Positions 19,504 to 30,788 of a stretch of DNA of 64,000 bases are shown here, one piece after another. The notes under the pieces were generated by a model that was given only the letters and a program-made list of their open reading frames with translations, did not search any database and was not told the origin of the DNA. Source of the stretch: Neurospora intermedia (Eukaryota > Ascomycota > Sordariomycetes > Sordariales > Sordariaceae); NCBI GenBank assembly GCA_037102815.1, contig BTPP01000001.1, forward strand, positions 645,001 to 709,000, read 5' to 3'. The position numbers were made by a program, and so were the translations under genes. Numbering within the stretch: position 1 is the stretch's first letter; each line of letters begins with the position of its first letter.

Positions 19504-22074
19504 TAAGCCGTTGGCTTTGGATGGGCTGGGCGGCGCAGCTGTCTGGTGTTTTTGGCTCAAGGTTTTGAGTTGAGCATCCCGAGCATCAGGAGAAGCCGAT
19601 AAGGTGATCGGGTTAGTGGGTCCTTCGAGACTGAGTGCCGGTTTCGATGGTGTCTATGGCTCGTCCAGCTTGAAGTTTGCAAGAGGGAAGTAGCGGCGCA
19701 GGAAAACTATCGTGTTGTTCCTTTGAGATGCGTGTTCCTTGCTATCGGTTCGTGTTGTGGTCCTCGATGCCTCTCGGCCCTCCACACTCCCAATCCTCAG
19801 TTCTTCCGGGCTCCTGGACCGTGATGGTGCTTGTCGGACACACACGACTTGCCAAGGTCGGACTTGTCGTTGATGAAGGCCACAAACAAGATGTCTAGAT
19901 TCGAGCCATTGCGCCGCCGGGTACAGTTGTTAGTTAGAAATGGGAAAAGCACAAGTCAGAGCCCAGACGCGAGTGTTCAAGACGCCGGTAGGTAGGGTAC
20001 AAAGCCAGGACGTTGACAAGTCGCATAACGGCAGAGGAACATGTTCTGGAGAAGAAAGTCATCCTGCCGTTCGGTCAGTAAACACGAGAGAGGCCAAGCT
20101 TGTCGTGAAGGGTACCTACCATACTACGTTAGTACATACGAGCAAACGTGGGAGCCGTTGTGGAGAATCTAACAAGACAGGGGAGCAGGTTTTAGGCACC
20201 GAAATGGGACCCCTGTTTCCTTGTAACGATGGGAATGCTTGACAGTCAGTGGCCCTACAGGGAGAGGAGTCTGGAGAACGGGCAATGCGAGACACGGCAC
20301 CAGCAACCTTCAGGGGGGGGCGTGAGACGGTGAGAGTCTGGATTCCTGCCAACTTCTGATTGGGCATTCGCCTTTCCTTAACTGGCTCGACAGGGTCTGG
20401 TCTGGTTGTCGGTTGTTGGCCGCTCGCTGTTTGTTGATTGTCACTTTCCTTCCGTCTCAAAGCGGCCGAAAGGGGACACGACAAGCAAAAAGGCCCGAGC
20501 CGTCAAGCCCTACCGGGAGTTGGGGACTCGGTTGCCGGCACATGGTGATGGCGGTCTTCTTTGACTTGCGTTCGAAGCAGTGGCTGCTTGGACTTGTGCC
20601 CTGTCGATGCTTCCCTTTCGAGAGTGTTTCTCTGCTCTGGTCAGTGCCGAGTGTGGTCATTGAGACTAGGTAACGACGCCCAGTTGATCGATGTCGCTGC
20701 CATGGTTAGTGTCAAGTGTGTTTGGCGTCTCGACCCCTTCCATCAAAGTCGATCGATCCGCGCCAGATCCAGCTCCATCCAAGGGCCCGCTCCTTCCACA
20801 GATGTGTAGGTATCTAGCTCTGTCTCGAGCTTGAAAAGTGTAGGTAATTGCGGCCCACGCCAGTCAATGAGGGAAACGGGAGGTCTCTTGCTTCTGCTGC
20901 TCGTGAATCGGGAGTACTTTTAGGTAAGGTAAGCTCACCGTGACAGTTGCAAGGTCCGACCTGACGTTTCGTGCCTTCTCTCACTCGCCCTTTCGACCCA
21001 TTTCCACAGCTCGTTATCAGGGCATGTTGAGTGTCATTGCTGTCTCGAATGAACAAATGAGGGCTTTTGAGAGCAGGTCACATTCATGTACGACAGACCA
21101 CTGTGAATGGAAGGTGATTTTTCTTTGCATTTTGCATGGCAGTGTAGTGTCCCATCTCGGAATTGGCGCATTGACCGATAGATTGTGCAATAGGTGTCTT
21201 GGCGGGTTCATCCAGTGGGGTCGACGCAGGCACAATTCTCCCTAACGGCGAAGTTGATGGGTGGCTGCAGTGCTGTAGAAACCCCCAACAGCCCAACCGC
21301 CGGCCCTGGAGGCATCCCCGCATCATGATGCATGTGATAGAGGGGAAAGGCCAAAGTAGTTGTAAAATACCTGTAAACCGAGCATCATGGAAATCCTCAA
21401 CTAATACGGCTCGCTATGGGCCAGAAAGACCATAACCACACAGTGATAGGAGGTATGGTTATATGAAAATACGTTGACTAGAATCACTGGGGGATTGTGT
21501 CGAGTTGTCTACCTAGAGTCAAGCTTCAAAGGAACCTTATCATAAGCACATCTCAGCTGGGTGCATGTTCAGAATGTAGTGTAGGAACCAAGGTGTAATG
21601 TACTGTAACCGTCACGCGTCTGGCTCATTGTTACAACCATTCCACTTTGTGTGCTTGGTGCAGACTGCCCGGTTTACGTCACGCTGGTGATTGCTCTGTT
21701 TTGGGCTCTTGGCGCCTTCTACGGCTTTTTTTTTCTTGGTTGCAACTGAAACTGCACCACTCTCATCCCACCACCAGAGACAACTTGCGACTGAGTGTCT
21801 GGAAGGAAGTGCCGAATTTTGATTGCATTGGTTGGGTTTTGCTCAGGTACAAATCCTCGGCCCGTTCCATTTCTGCCCTGTTTATCGAACCACCACTGCA
21901 CTACTGTTTCTAGTACTTATCATCATCCCTTCGACTCTTCCACTTCCCGTCCACATTCTTCGCTCTACAACACCATCCCCCTCCCTCCAGTCTACGAGTC
22001 TTGCTCAGATATCTCCAGCTTGACATCATTCTTTCAACTGTCCATCCATTCCTACCTACATTCAAACCGCAGAC
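19504..22074. other. mostly intergenic with weak orphan coding signals
   Basis: Possible but unproven coding pieces are 19940-20242 (+, ATG, 100 codons, starts MGKAQVRAQTRV) and two minus-strand pieces, 20514-20660 and about 20116-20430, whose phases did not join. The last few hundred bases are the presumed promoter and 5' leader of the gene at 22075. Confidence 0.35.
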
Positions 22075-22783
22075 ATGGCCAAGATCCAGCCGGCCCAAGA
22101 CGAATCCCTTCTGGGAACCGTCTTCTCCAACTTGATCCGCGCTCGCTACTTGGTGACCCGTCTAACTGCCGCTGCCGTCGACACCACCTGCCAATATGTC
22201 ACTTCGCCCGAATACCGCAAGAGAACCCACGACGATGTTAGACGCTTCCACAACGAACGTCCCCTTTTGACTGTGCGTTTCTGCCTCCCCCATCCCAAGC
22301 GAACGCCAATGTCACTTGGCGATCTGATAGCATTCAGCTAATAATTCCCGCCCTCTCCATTAGGTCTTCCTGGCGATTCAGTTTGCGCTCGCTTTTGTCC
22401 CGTCTCTGCTGTTTCTCGGATATATCGCCTCCACCGTCCTCGTCAGCCTTGGCGGCGCCCTACTCTTTTCACTTTTCTGGATGGGCGTCGGCCTCTTCTT
22501 CTTCAGCTGCGCCCTTCTCGCTACGGGCGCTATCGGCGTCTTCTTGTTCGTCAGCTTCATTATGTTCCAGCGCGCCGTCCAGCTGCTCAACACATTGACC
22601 TCGACCCTTTCACAAGGCGCCCGACCTCCCCAGAAGCAGGAGGAGCGTGAGAAGCAGGAGGAGCGTGAGAAGCCTCTTCCCAAGGCTGAAAAAGTTCTTC
22701 GCATTGTGGATATCAAGCAGGAGGACGGGCACATGCAAAATGGCACAGAGGAGGAGGATGTCAACAGCGACAAGGAGTTGTAG
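22075..22783 (+). CDS. lipid-droplet-organisation (promethin/LDO-like) protein, 205 aa
   Basis: The exons are 22075-22272 and 22364-22783, with a 91-nt intron (donor GTGCGT, acceptor CTCCATTAG) in phase 0. The start is a good Kozak ATG (GACATGG). After ~65 polar residues, a continuous hydrophobic block follows: VFLAIQFALAFVPSLLFLGY, VLVSLGGALLFSLFWMGVGL, FFSCALLATGAIGVFLFV. It reads as two hairpins, as in promethin/LDAF1 and yeast Ldo proteins that act with seipin at ER-lipid droplet contact sites. A charged C-terminus contains a duplicated QEEREK. Family assignment comes from hydrophobic architecture and is moderate. The TAG stop lies in the same frame as the next two open frames. Confidence 0.65.
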
Positions 22784-22813
22784 GAACCTCTTCCTGGGCT
22801 CAGTGGAGGTGAC

Positions 22814-23437
22814 ATGCCGCCTCCCGTGGTCTATCAAGATGCGGCCACTGGTGACAAAGAACACGTCGAGAATCTGGAGGAGCCTAATGTAGAAATAATA
22901 CAAAAAGAGGTTGACGATATCAAAGACTTGCACCAACCATTCCTGAACCACGAAGGCGACATTTCACCTGCAATGGCTTTCGGGAACGACAAGACGCATG
23001 ATCAGTCGCCCAACACCAGTGGTCCGGTCAGTTTCACCTCTACTTATTCTCCTTCTGGGTCCTTTGTCAATCCGTCTGGGTCTTTCATCAATCCCGCCGT
23101 ACCTCTAAGCCTCAGAGGCGGCGGCCCGGGTGAGCCTGCTTCTGGAGAAACGGAAGAGACCACTCATCTGTCACCTCGCAAGGACTCTCTGGGCTCTCTT
23201 CCTTCGACAACCATTGTAGAGTCTCCTCCCCTGCCGCCACTACTCCAACGGTCGCCAATACCTGAAACTTACGAGGAATGCATCGAGACTCTTTGGCATG
23301 AATCGGAAAGAATGATCGTGGGAAGCTTCATTCTCAGCGGCTTGATATTCCCCGGTGTCGGCAACAAACTCGCCGATAAACTGGCGGCACTTTCCGGCAC
23401 CAAATTGCGGGACATGTCAGTCATCAGAAACGAGTAG
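22814..23437 (+). CDS. orphan 207-aa frame between two in-frame TAG codons
   Basis: Begins with an ATG only 30 nt after the preceding TAG (22781-22783) and in the same frame. It ends in TAG at 23435-23437, with the next ATG 13 nt on and again in frame. It contains the internal repeat SPSGSFVNPSGSFINP, a LRGGG motif, a Pro/Ser-rich stretch, and a folded-looking end (YEECIETLWHESERMIVGSF). Spacing this tight is impossible for separate fungal transcription units. It is therefore probably part of one gene with the following frame, broken by a nonsense change, read through, or spliced in a way I could not find. Confidence 0.5.
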   Translation: MPPPVVYQDAATGDKEHVENLEEPNVEIIQKEVDDIKDLHQPFLNHEGDISPAMAFGNDKTHDQSPNTSGPVSFTSTYSPSGSFVNPSGSFINPAVPLSLRGGGPGEPASGETEETTHLSPRKDSLGSLPSTTIVESPPLPPLLQRSPIPETYEECIETLWHESERMIVGSFILSGLIFPGVGNKLADKLAALSGTKLRDMSVIRNE

Positions 23438-23449
23438 GCCTCGCGCCTA

Positions 23450-26400
23450 ATGAAAATTGACAAGGAATGGATTGCAACTTATGAACGGATTCGTGAAAGA
23501 GTGCATTTGGACAAAACTAGCAAGCTAAGCGATATCGTGAGGGCAGCAAAGGCAGAGGCCAACCCGCACGTATGGTGGACCATACCGCTTTTACAACGCT
23601 ACAGATCGTGGCCTTCTTCCGCAGGTGCTGCAGTGGCGCTCGCTTGCGCGGAGGACTTACTCAATGGCATTTATGGTCGTTATGTCTCAGGTCCCGCCCC
23701 ATTCTCGGTTTCGTTCCCACTTCTATATACCCCTTCAGGTACAGGACAAGATGGGAAAGTAGGAGTCCTTCAGTTCATCGACTGCATCACCCCAAACTTC
23801 AAACATCACCTTCACGTGTTTCGTCAAGTGATTGATGCTGAAGGTGCCAGTCCTCCTACTTCTACGAACGATGAGCATAACAACACAAGTAATTCCAACA
23901 GGCTACTGTGGTCACTGATTGCCGATTTAGAACACCTGATATATGGAGATGAGATGCCAAAACAAAAGGACACGCATCGTTCCACGAAGGTTGCCAAAAC
24001 TGAAGGTGATGATACACTAAACCACGATGGACCAGCCTTCAGCATTGAAAAGTGTATCCTACAGTTATTCTTTGATATTGACCCAAAGGAATATCTCAGT
24101 TTGCGCACATGCAATGAGGGACTTCCAGAGCATGCGGCCATACGCGGAACTCAAAACGAGGCTGTCTCAAACAAGATCGCGTCAACTCCAAAAGATGGGG
24201 AAACTCTTACAACCGATCAGGTTCTGCAACTCCTTGACCATCGCAAAACAGGCCCCCTAAAGTCTGAAGGCTTTGTTGTATGGCGCGGTAAATCAGATGG
24301 TCTCCCAACTGATGAACACCAGTTCATTTGGATGAAGTACAAAAGAAGACCACAAAGCCACGAGAAACAAGCCAAAACCCAGATGAAAGCCGTACGAAAG
24401 CGAGTTGATGCATACCTTTCTTCTGTGCACGACGATCCCGCCAAGTCCGCCAATGAACCCCCGTTATCCAACATGCTGCAAACACTCAAGGCTCCGCTCG
24501 CAGAGTCCAGCTCTGGGAATGAGAGTGGAAAGAGCTTAGCCGCTGACACCAGTGCTAATGACGAGATGACAGCCGAGACTGAGCTAGAGAAGGACTTGAG
24601 AGAGGAGCTGGTCAAGCGTTGTATTTTGCGTTTGAATCCAGCTTCCGCTTCCACTTTCCGGTCACAGGATAAGGGTAAAGAGAAGGATGACGCCATTAAA
24701 CTCAGTCACCACAACGGTTCCCATGTTGTGGCCGTGAAGATGCCCAACGACCAGCTGCAAGGGTTTGAACGGGCAGACAGGGCAGACAAAGCAAGGCAGG
24801 CTCAGCTGAGCAAGAAGGGGGATCCGCTCACATCTCAAGAACGAGAAAAACTCGCATTGATGAAATCCACCATGAAAAGTATCCGCGCCGCCTTTGAGCT
24901 GCAGAAAATAGAGAACAGAATGGAGGAGTTGGAAAAGCAAGAGAAGGTGAATCAAAGGCGACAGGAAGCAGAGCGTGATATTGCGGAGACCTGTGCCAGC
25001 GCCGGACCCAATGGTGGCCGTATTGCCAAGAAGATGGCATCACAAGCGTCGGCGGTGAGGGGGTCCGAAGCAAATGAGGATAACTCGAAGGCGGCCAAGC
25101 AGGCGATGAGAGAGCTGTCATATCAAATGATATGCACCGTTGCTGATAAAACGCGACACAACGCAACTATTCTCTGGCTGCAGGAACAGGATCCAACCGC
25201 ACCGTCTTGCTCGGTTAATGCCGTTGCTGGGCCTTCTCGGACCACGAGCGAGAGTCCTGTTGTGAAAGAAGATGCCTCTATGTCGACTGCAAGCGAAATG
25301 GGTAGTGATGCGGACCCAGCGGTTTCTTCTGAAAGGAGAATAGAACTGCTTGCACAAAAAATGGGGTGCAAGGAGGCCTTTGACAAGGGCTTGGAACGGC
25401 TGCGGAAGGAATTTGATTTGACGTCGGTTGCTGATGGCTTGATTGATCATTTCCTGGAAGTGGACTGGACTGCTGATGGGAGGGCTTTTTTGAGGCGTAT
25501 GGAGGCGCGTGCAATAAGGTTCATTGCTGCTCACGGTGGTGCTGTCGTTGATGACGCCGTCGGTGATGCTGGTGCTGCTCCCGGTGGTGATGACGTTGGC
25601 GGTACAAGTGTCGGTCCTGATGACTCCGCTGGTAGCCCCCCTGTTGCTGATACTGATACACCTCATGGCGGTCCAGCAGATCCTGCTTCTCCTTCTAGTT
25701 CTGGGTCTCCTGGCAATCCTGTTGATTCCGAGAACGATGCAAATCTCAGAGGTGGCGGCCTGAACACATGGGAAGAGGGTTCTTGGGAGGACGAGGCCGT
25801 TGTCTTGGAGAAGGACGAAGCAACAGGAACAATTCGTAATGCGGAAGAAGTCCAGAACTTTTGGGATGACGTCCGTCGGCAGTTGAAGATCGATGACGAC
25901 GAGATATACGACTCCGAGTCTGACTACGGCGAAGAACCCAGAGGTCGGAGAGAGGTCAGAGATGCAGCGGATGATGCGTACCTTGCGTGCTTGAGGGGGG
26001 ACATCTCTACCTCCTTCGCCATGGACACCTTTCTCTCTACGAGACCCGACAAAGATGACAACGACAAAAGCCACGATTGCCGGTTCATCAAGAAGTCCGC
26101 CCCTCCTCTCCCGATGCCCATGACCCGGGACAACACCGCCGTACTGGTTCCAGCTTCTCAAAACATTCCCGGACTGATGGACATTTCCTGCAGGAACTTG
26201 TTCCCCCCGAGGAAGTCCAAGTTTGAAAAAGATCCCAGGGACCTGAACAGGGAATTTGAAGAGGAGGCTGTAGCAGCCGCAGCCGCAATGCAAGTCGAAC
26301 AGCAGCTGCTTCTTCTCGCCAAAGAGCCACCTGCACCACCCGCCGCAACACACTACCACTACCACTCATGGCCAACAAGTGGAAGGAAGTCACAGGAACC

Positions 26401-26596
26401 AGGAGGAAACAAGGCGTTGTTGTTCAGGTGCGAAAAGCTTGCGAAGCGCGCCAAGACGTGGCCTAGTAGACTCTTTTTGTTTTCTGTAGAGGTAAAGAAG
26501 GAAGATACTGGTTCCCACGAGAATCCCCACCTCTATAAGGAGAATCGTCTGAAGACATTGTTTCGAAGGGTGACGGGCGCAGGAGAGGAGTGGTAG
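23450..26596 (+). CDS. giant lineage-specific protein, 1048 aa in the main frame
   Basis: An intronless 1048-codon frame. The N-terminal half (1-330) looks globular (AEANPHVWWTIPLLQRYRSW, FSIEKCILQLFFDIDP). About 340-560 is charged, with a coiled-coil candidate around MEELEKQEKVNQRRQEAERD. About 690-760 is a Gly/Ala/Asp/Pro-rich linker, followed by a second LRGGG. The last ~250 residues match the paralogue at 7449-8609 block for block (RDAADDAYLACLRGD, DPRDLNREFEEEA, HSWPTSGRKS, AKTWPSRLF). No known domain is recognised. It is likely continuous with 22814-23437, since only one TAG and four codons separate them in frame. A GTAGAGGTA motif lies inside the coding frame near 26487, unlike in the conserved genes. 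Confidence 0.65.
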   Translation: MKIDKEWIATYERIRERVHLDKTSKLSDIVRAAKAEANPHVWWTIPLLQRYRSWPSSAGAAVALACAEDLLNGIYGRYVSGPAPFSVSFPLLYTPSGTGQDGKVGVLQFIDCITPNFKHHLHVFRQVIDAEGASPPTSTNDEHNNTSNSNRLLWSLIADLEHLIYGDEMPKQKDTHRSTKVAKTEGDDTLNHDGPAFSIEKCILQLFFDIDPKEYLSLRTCNEGLPEHAAIRGTQNEAVSNKIASTPKDGETLTTDQVLQLLDHRKTGPLKSEGFVVWRGKSDGLPTDEHQFIWMKYKRRPQSHEKQAKTQMKAVRKRVDAYLSSVHDDPAKSANEPPLSNMLQTLKAPLAESSSGNESGKSLAADTSANDEMTAETELEKDLREELVKRCILRLNPASASTFRSQDKGKEKDDAIKLSHHNGSHVVAVKMPNDQLQGFERADRADKARQAQLSKKGDPLTSQEREKLALMKSTMKSIRAAFELQKIENRMEELEKQEKVNQRRQEAERDIAETCASAGPNGGRIAKKMASQASAVRGSEANEDNSKAAKQAMRELSYQMICTVADKTRHNATILWLQEQDPTAPSCSVNAVAGPSRTTSESPVVKEDASMSTASEMGSDADPAVSSERRIELLAQKMGCKEAFDKGLERLRKEFDLTSVADGLIDHFLEVDWTADGRAFLRRMEARAIRFIAAHGGAVVDDAVGDAGAAPGGDDVGGTSVGPDDSAGSPPVADTDTPHGGPADPASPSSSGSPGNPVDSENDANLRGGGLNTWEEGSWEDEAVVLEKDEATGTIRNAEEVQNFWDDVRRQLKIDDDEIYDSESDYGEEPRGRREVRDAADDAYLACLRGDISTSFAMDTFLSTRPDKDDNDKSHDCRFIKKSAPPLPMPMTRDNTAVLVPASQNIPGLMDISCRNLFPPRKSKFEKDPRDLNREFEEEAVAAAAAMQVEQQLLLLAKEPPAPPAATHYHYHSWPTSGRKSQEPGGNKALLFRCEKLAKRAKTWPSRLFLFSVEVKKEDTGSHENPHLYKENRLKTLFRRVTGAGEEW

Positions 26597-27429
26597 CTGC
26601 TTTGAAGGGATATGTACCTCTACTTGGTGGCTAGCGGTTCGTTTGCTTGTGACTGCGATTGAGTGCCTTGGGTTCTGGGAATGGTTGGTTGATTTGATGG
26701 GAAGATGTTGAATGACCTGGATTGATGGAAGGGAAAGGGATGTTATGCATTCGTTTGTTCAAACTTTGTTTGGTACAGCTAGAGGTAGTTTATAGCGGAA
26801 TTGTTTATCGGACATGGTACCTAGCGTTGATAAGTAGGGATTATGAGAATGATTACGCAGTTCAAAGAAACCTCTAGGTTCAGTGTCGGTGAATGTCGAT
26901 GGTTAATGCATTGAAGTGAAGTATTGTGATGTGAAGAGAAGTGAAGCATTGTGCAAACGTATCGGCCGAGCAAACATGTACGATGGAGAGTGGCTCAACT
27001 GCCAGGTTTGGGCAGGGAAAATACACATTTACAGGGGGAAACGCACTAACAATTAGCTTAGCACTAACCCCAACCAACCAACCAACCAACCAAGACAACC
27101 ACCCAAGAAGGCAGGCAGCTGGCGTCCATGAGATCCCTCCCGTCTGGAAACAAGAACAAAACGAAACAAAGCACATCATCGACAGGACGAGGACAGATTT
27201 GGCAGTCATGGAAAACAAACCCATAGGCAAGCTTGATAACCTCTATAGGTACCTTAGCGAAACAACCAACCAACTGGGGACTTGTTTTTTTCTCGTGTTC
27301 ATGATAACATACCTCTTGAAGCCTTTTGGATTGGATTGGATTGGATTGGATTGGTAAATCGAATGCGAAACCCCAAGTCAAAGGAAGGTCAGCGCCAACA
27401 AGTGTTACAGTACCTTACTGCGTGGTGCT

Positions 27430-27800
27430 CAGCTACATACCTCTATCGTACCTCTCTACCTCTACCTCTATCTCTATTGCCCTCTACAAGGTAAGTCCAT
27501 TGGTAAGGTAATATTCTGCGGGCAGCATTTGCTAGACTACCTACCTCTAGGTACAGCACCCGACCCACACGACTTCCAGAGTACCTTAAGCCCAGGTACC
27601 TCTAACCTAGAGGTCCATATCAACGGCATCATGCGCAAGTGGAAGTGGAACAGCAACACCAAGACGGAATGCCTGCCTGCCTAAGTACCTGCCCACCCTC
27701 CTTCGTACCTCTATGAACGGCCATCAGACTACCTACCTAGAGGTACCTCTATGGATGGCCCATTATATTACCTACCTACCTACCTACCTCTAGGTACTGA
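27430..27800. repeat. cluster of TACCTCTA/TAGAGGTA and CCTA motifs
   Basis: About a dozen copies of TACCTCT or AGAGGTA, often as the palindrome AGAGGTACCTCT, mixed with (CCTA)n tracts such as CCTACCTACCTACCTACC near 27771-27788. Confidence 0.7.
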
Positions 27801-28046
27801 CGTAATACATTAATTAACCTAACATGGAACACGAACGATCGTCAACTTGAGTCTTCCTCCAGCTCTTTACCATATCCGGCTAACTTCGTAGGTGATTTGG
27901 ATAGGTAGAGGTATGTAAAGCCGGGGACTCCGCTGACTTGAGGGTAGGACGGGATGTTAGGTACAGGTAGGTAAGGTAGGTAAGTACCCCCTGTGGTTCA
28001 TCGGGGTTGGGTAATCGGGCTCAAAACCAAAACCAAAGGAAGGGGG

Positions 28047-28074
28047 GGGAAAAAAAAAAGAAAAAAGAAAAAAG

Positions 28075-28104
<30 letters not shown>
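28047..28104. repeat. A-rich tract with poly(A)
   Basis: Blocks of A interrupted by single G, then an A run of about 28. It is responsible for Lys-rich shadow frames. Confidence 0.85.
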
Positions 28105-28106
<2 letters not shown>

Positions 28107-28817
28107 CGGAAGAAAAGAAAAACGGGAAAACCCTTGAATCAACCAGATCCATCAGGTTCTCCAAGATTGTTTACATCGTGAAGGGGCAATGGCAGCTCAG
28201 TCAGTGATGTGCAAAGAAAACGAAGCAAGTTATTCTGGACAAAGACGGCCGAGATCCGGGTAATCAAAGTCTGGCCAGGAGCGAGTTGGGTTGGATGCCG
28301 GAGTCGGAGCACATCCTCGAACCTCGAGAGCACGATCAACCAGATTAAGTTACAAGTTCAAAACATAACAAATCTATCAAAATTCCATGATACCCTAGAA
28401 ATACCTACCTGTTGAACTAATAGTCTATGTACGTATGTACGGCAGGTACCTCATCCTAAACCAGGGCGTAACCCAGTGATATTCATTCAACAAAAGCATC
28501 GCCTCCTTCTTTCCAACCAACAATCCATGAACCACTTCAATCACAACACTTCAAAACAAATGGTCATGTTCAAATCTTTCAGCTTTTGTTCATTCCCGTA
28601 TGAACAGTCATCATAGCCATAACCCAATCAGCCTTCAAGCCACCACCTTTTTGATCACACAAAAATCCCATCCAGCCCCACAATCAAGTTTCCAGTCTAT
28701 AAGTAGATGAAAAGAAGAAAAGACGTGCCCGAGTAAATTAGAAAAGAACGCCGAAATTACATGAACCAACAACCTGACTATATCATCCCGCGCTTTTCCA
28801 GAGACCTTGAAATTCCT

Positions 28818-30788
28818 CTAGACAGCACCGGCGCTGATCATCTTCTTGCGCAGGTAGTTCTTGTAATCCGAGATGCTGCCCTCCCACTGCTTGATGGTCT
28901 TGTTCTCGCACACGAGAATCTGCTTGGCAATCTTGTCCAAAAGTCTGTTTTTTTCATCGTGTTAGCATCCAAGTCATGCGGGAGGCCAAGTGGGAACAAA
29001 ACTAACCTGAAATCGTGAGAAACGACGATGACACCACCGGTGAAAGCGTTGATGGCATCGGCAAGCGAGTCAATGGTGGGGATATCGAGACCGTTGGTAG
29101 GCTCGTCGAGCAAGAGCATGTTGGGGGACTCGATGGCGAGAAGGGCGAACACGATACGGGACTTCTGACCGTCGGAAAGGGTACCGATGAGCGAGGTCTG
29201 GGCCTCACCAGAGAGACCGTACTTGCCAAGCTGCTGGCGCCAGTACTGGTAGTCCTGAGACTTGTCGGGGTACTTGTCACGGACGAAGTCGAGAGCCGAC
29301 TTGGTCAGGTCGAGCTGCTCAGCAGAGTGCTGGGAGTAGAGACCGAGCTTCAAGTGGGTGTGGCGCTGGACGACACCATCGGTGGGGGAGAGCTTGCCGG
29401 TCATGAGACGGAGCAGGGTGGACTTGCCAACACCGTTGGGACCGACAAGAGCGGTACGGGAGTCCATGTCGAAACCGAGATCGATGTGGCGGTACAGGTC
29501 GTCCTTGGGGTCGCCAGAGTACGAGAAGGTGACGTTGTCGAAGGACAAAACGGGAGGAGGGAGCTTCTCGACATCGGCGAAGCGGAAGGAGAAGACTCTG
29601 TCCTGCTTGACAGGCTGGATGAAGCCGTCGGCCTCCATCTTGTCGAGAATCTTCTGGCGAGACTTGGCCTGACGGACCAAGTTGGCGTAGGTACCAGCGC
29701 TAGCAATGAACTTCTTGATGTGGGCAATTTCATCCTGCTGCTTCTGGTAGGCCTTCATCTGGTTGGTCTCCTGCTCGGCGCGGGTCTTGTGGTAAGTGTC
29801 GTAGTTACCACCATAGTAGATGAGGGTCTGGAGGCGCATGTCGATCATGCTTGTGCAGACACCGTTGAGGAAATCCTCGGAGTGAGAAACCAGGACGAGG
29901 GTACGGTCCCACTTCTTGAGGTATTCTTCCAGCCACACGCAGGCCTCGAGATCCAAATGGGCAGTAGGGTCGTCGAGAAGGAGGAGGGTGGGCTTGACGA
30001 AGAGGGCCTTGGCGAGGGCGACACGCATACGCCAACCACCGGACATGTCCTTGGTCTTCTTCTGAATGGTCTGCTTGTTGAAACCGAGACCGGTCAAAAT
30101 GAGGGAAGCGCGGGTCTCGAAGGTGGAGGGATCCATCTTGTCAATGTGCTGTGATGGCAGAGTTAGTATTGTGAATGCGCCCGGCTCGGTGTGATCATAG
30201 AACGGGAATACATACATCATAGAGGTCCTCGAGGAGAGGCGAATCGGGGCCCTCTTCCTCAAGAATCTTCTCGGCGACGCTCTCGAGGCGCGCCAACTCG
30301 TTCTTGGCCTCGGTGACGACCCAGTCAAGGGCACCGAGCTCGCTGGGAGGAGCACCCTCGTTGAGAAGGTAGATGTCGACGTGCTCGGGAATGGGGTACT
30401 CGCGGGCGGCGATGGCCTTGAGAAGGGTGGACTTGCCGCAACCGTTCTCACCCAAAAGACCGTACCTGCGGCCGAGGGTAAGCTCGAGAGTGGCATCCTT
30501 GATCAGGACGCGGCCGTGGAAGACGAGGGAGACGGAGGTGATCTTGACGTCCTTGGAAGCCTTGGTGGAGGCCAAGACACCGGTGGTAACACGATCCGAG
30601 AGACCGTGCTTGTCCATCTGTTGGGCGAGGCGCTTGACCTCGTCCATCTGCTCGCTCTTGGTAGCGGGCTCATCCGAGACGACGGGCTTGCCAAAAGCAT
30701 CGAGCTCGACTTCCTTGGCGGCCTTGCCCTTGTTGGCCTTGGCGGCCTTCTCGGCAAGACGCTTCTGCTTGGAGGCGGAGGGCGGCAT
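28818..30788 (-). CDS. arb1: ABCF ATPase ARB1, ribosome biogenesis factor, 613 aa
   Basis: A soluble twin-ATPase of the ABCF class, orthologue of yeast Arb1 (needed for 40S and 60S biogenesis, shuttling between nucleus and cytoplasm). The exons are 30788-30216, 30148-29007 and 28944-28818 (1842 nt). Introns of 67 nt (GTATGT...TACTAAC...CACAG) and 62 nt (GTTAGT...GCTAAC...ACAG) are in consistent phases. NBD1 has Walker [10 protein letters not shown] (113-121), signature MSGGW (226-230) and Walker [13 protein letters not shown], where Asp stands in place of the usual catalytic Glu, as also in yeast Arb1. NBD2 has [14 protein letters not shown] and [12 protein letters not shown]. The linker [20 protein letters not shown] is typical of the family. 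Length matches the yeast protein (610). The N-terminus is basic, Lys/Ala-rich. Confident. Confidence 0.96.

Larger units (their letters stand above)
26597..28817. other. intergenic region with dense short repeats
   Basis: No gene is supported. It holds (CAAC)n at 27069-27093, a perfect TTGGA pentamer array at about 27328-27356, and the densest cluster of TACCTCT/AGAGGTA motifs in the window (27430-27800). It ends with the presumed 3' flank of ARB1. Confidence 0.6.

Noticed and set aside
23416-23464. Possible 49-nt intron (GTCAGT...CTAATG...ACAAG) removing the second TAG
   Set aside because: The flanking frames are in the same phase, and a 49-nt removal would shift the frame and break the 1048-codon frame.
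22814-25760. LRGGG motifs recalling the ubiquitin C-terminus
   Set aside because: Two isolated occurrences in low-complexity linkers with no ubiquitin fold before them.
25118-26365. 415-codon minus-strand frame
   Set aside because: Antisense to the 1048-aa protein, which has a clear paralogue on the sense reading.
29015-30154. 379-codon plus-strand frame
   Set aside because: Antisense shadow of ARB1, whose motifs and introns are unambiguous on the other strand.
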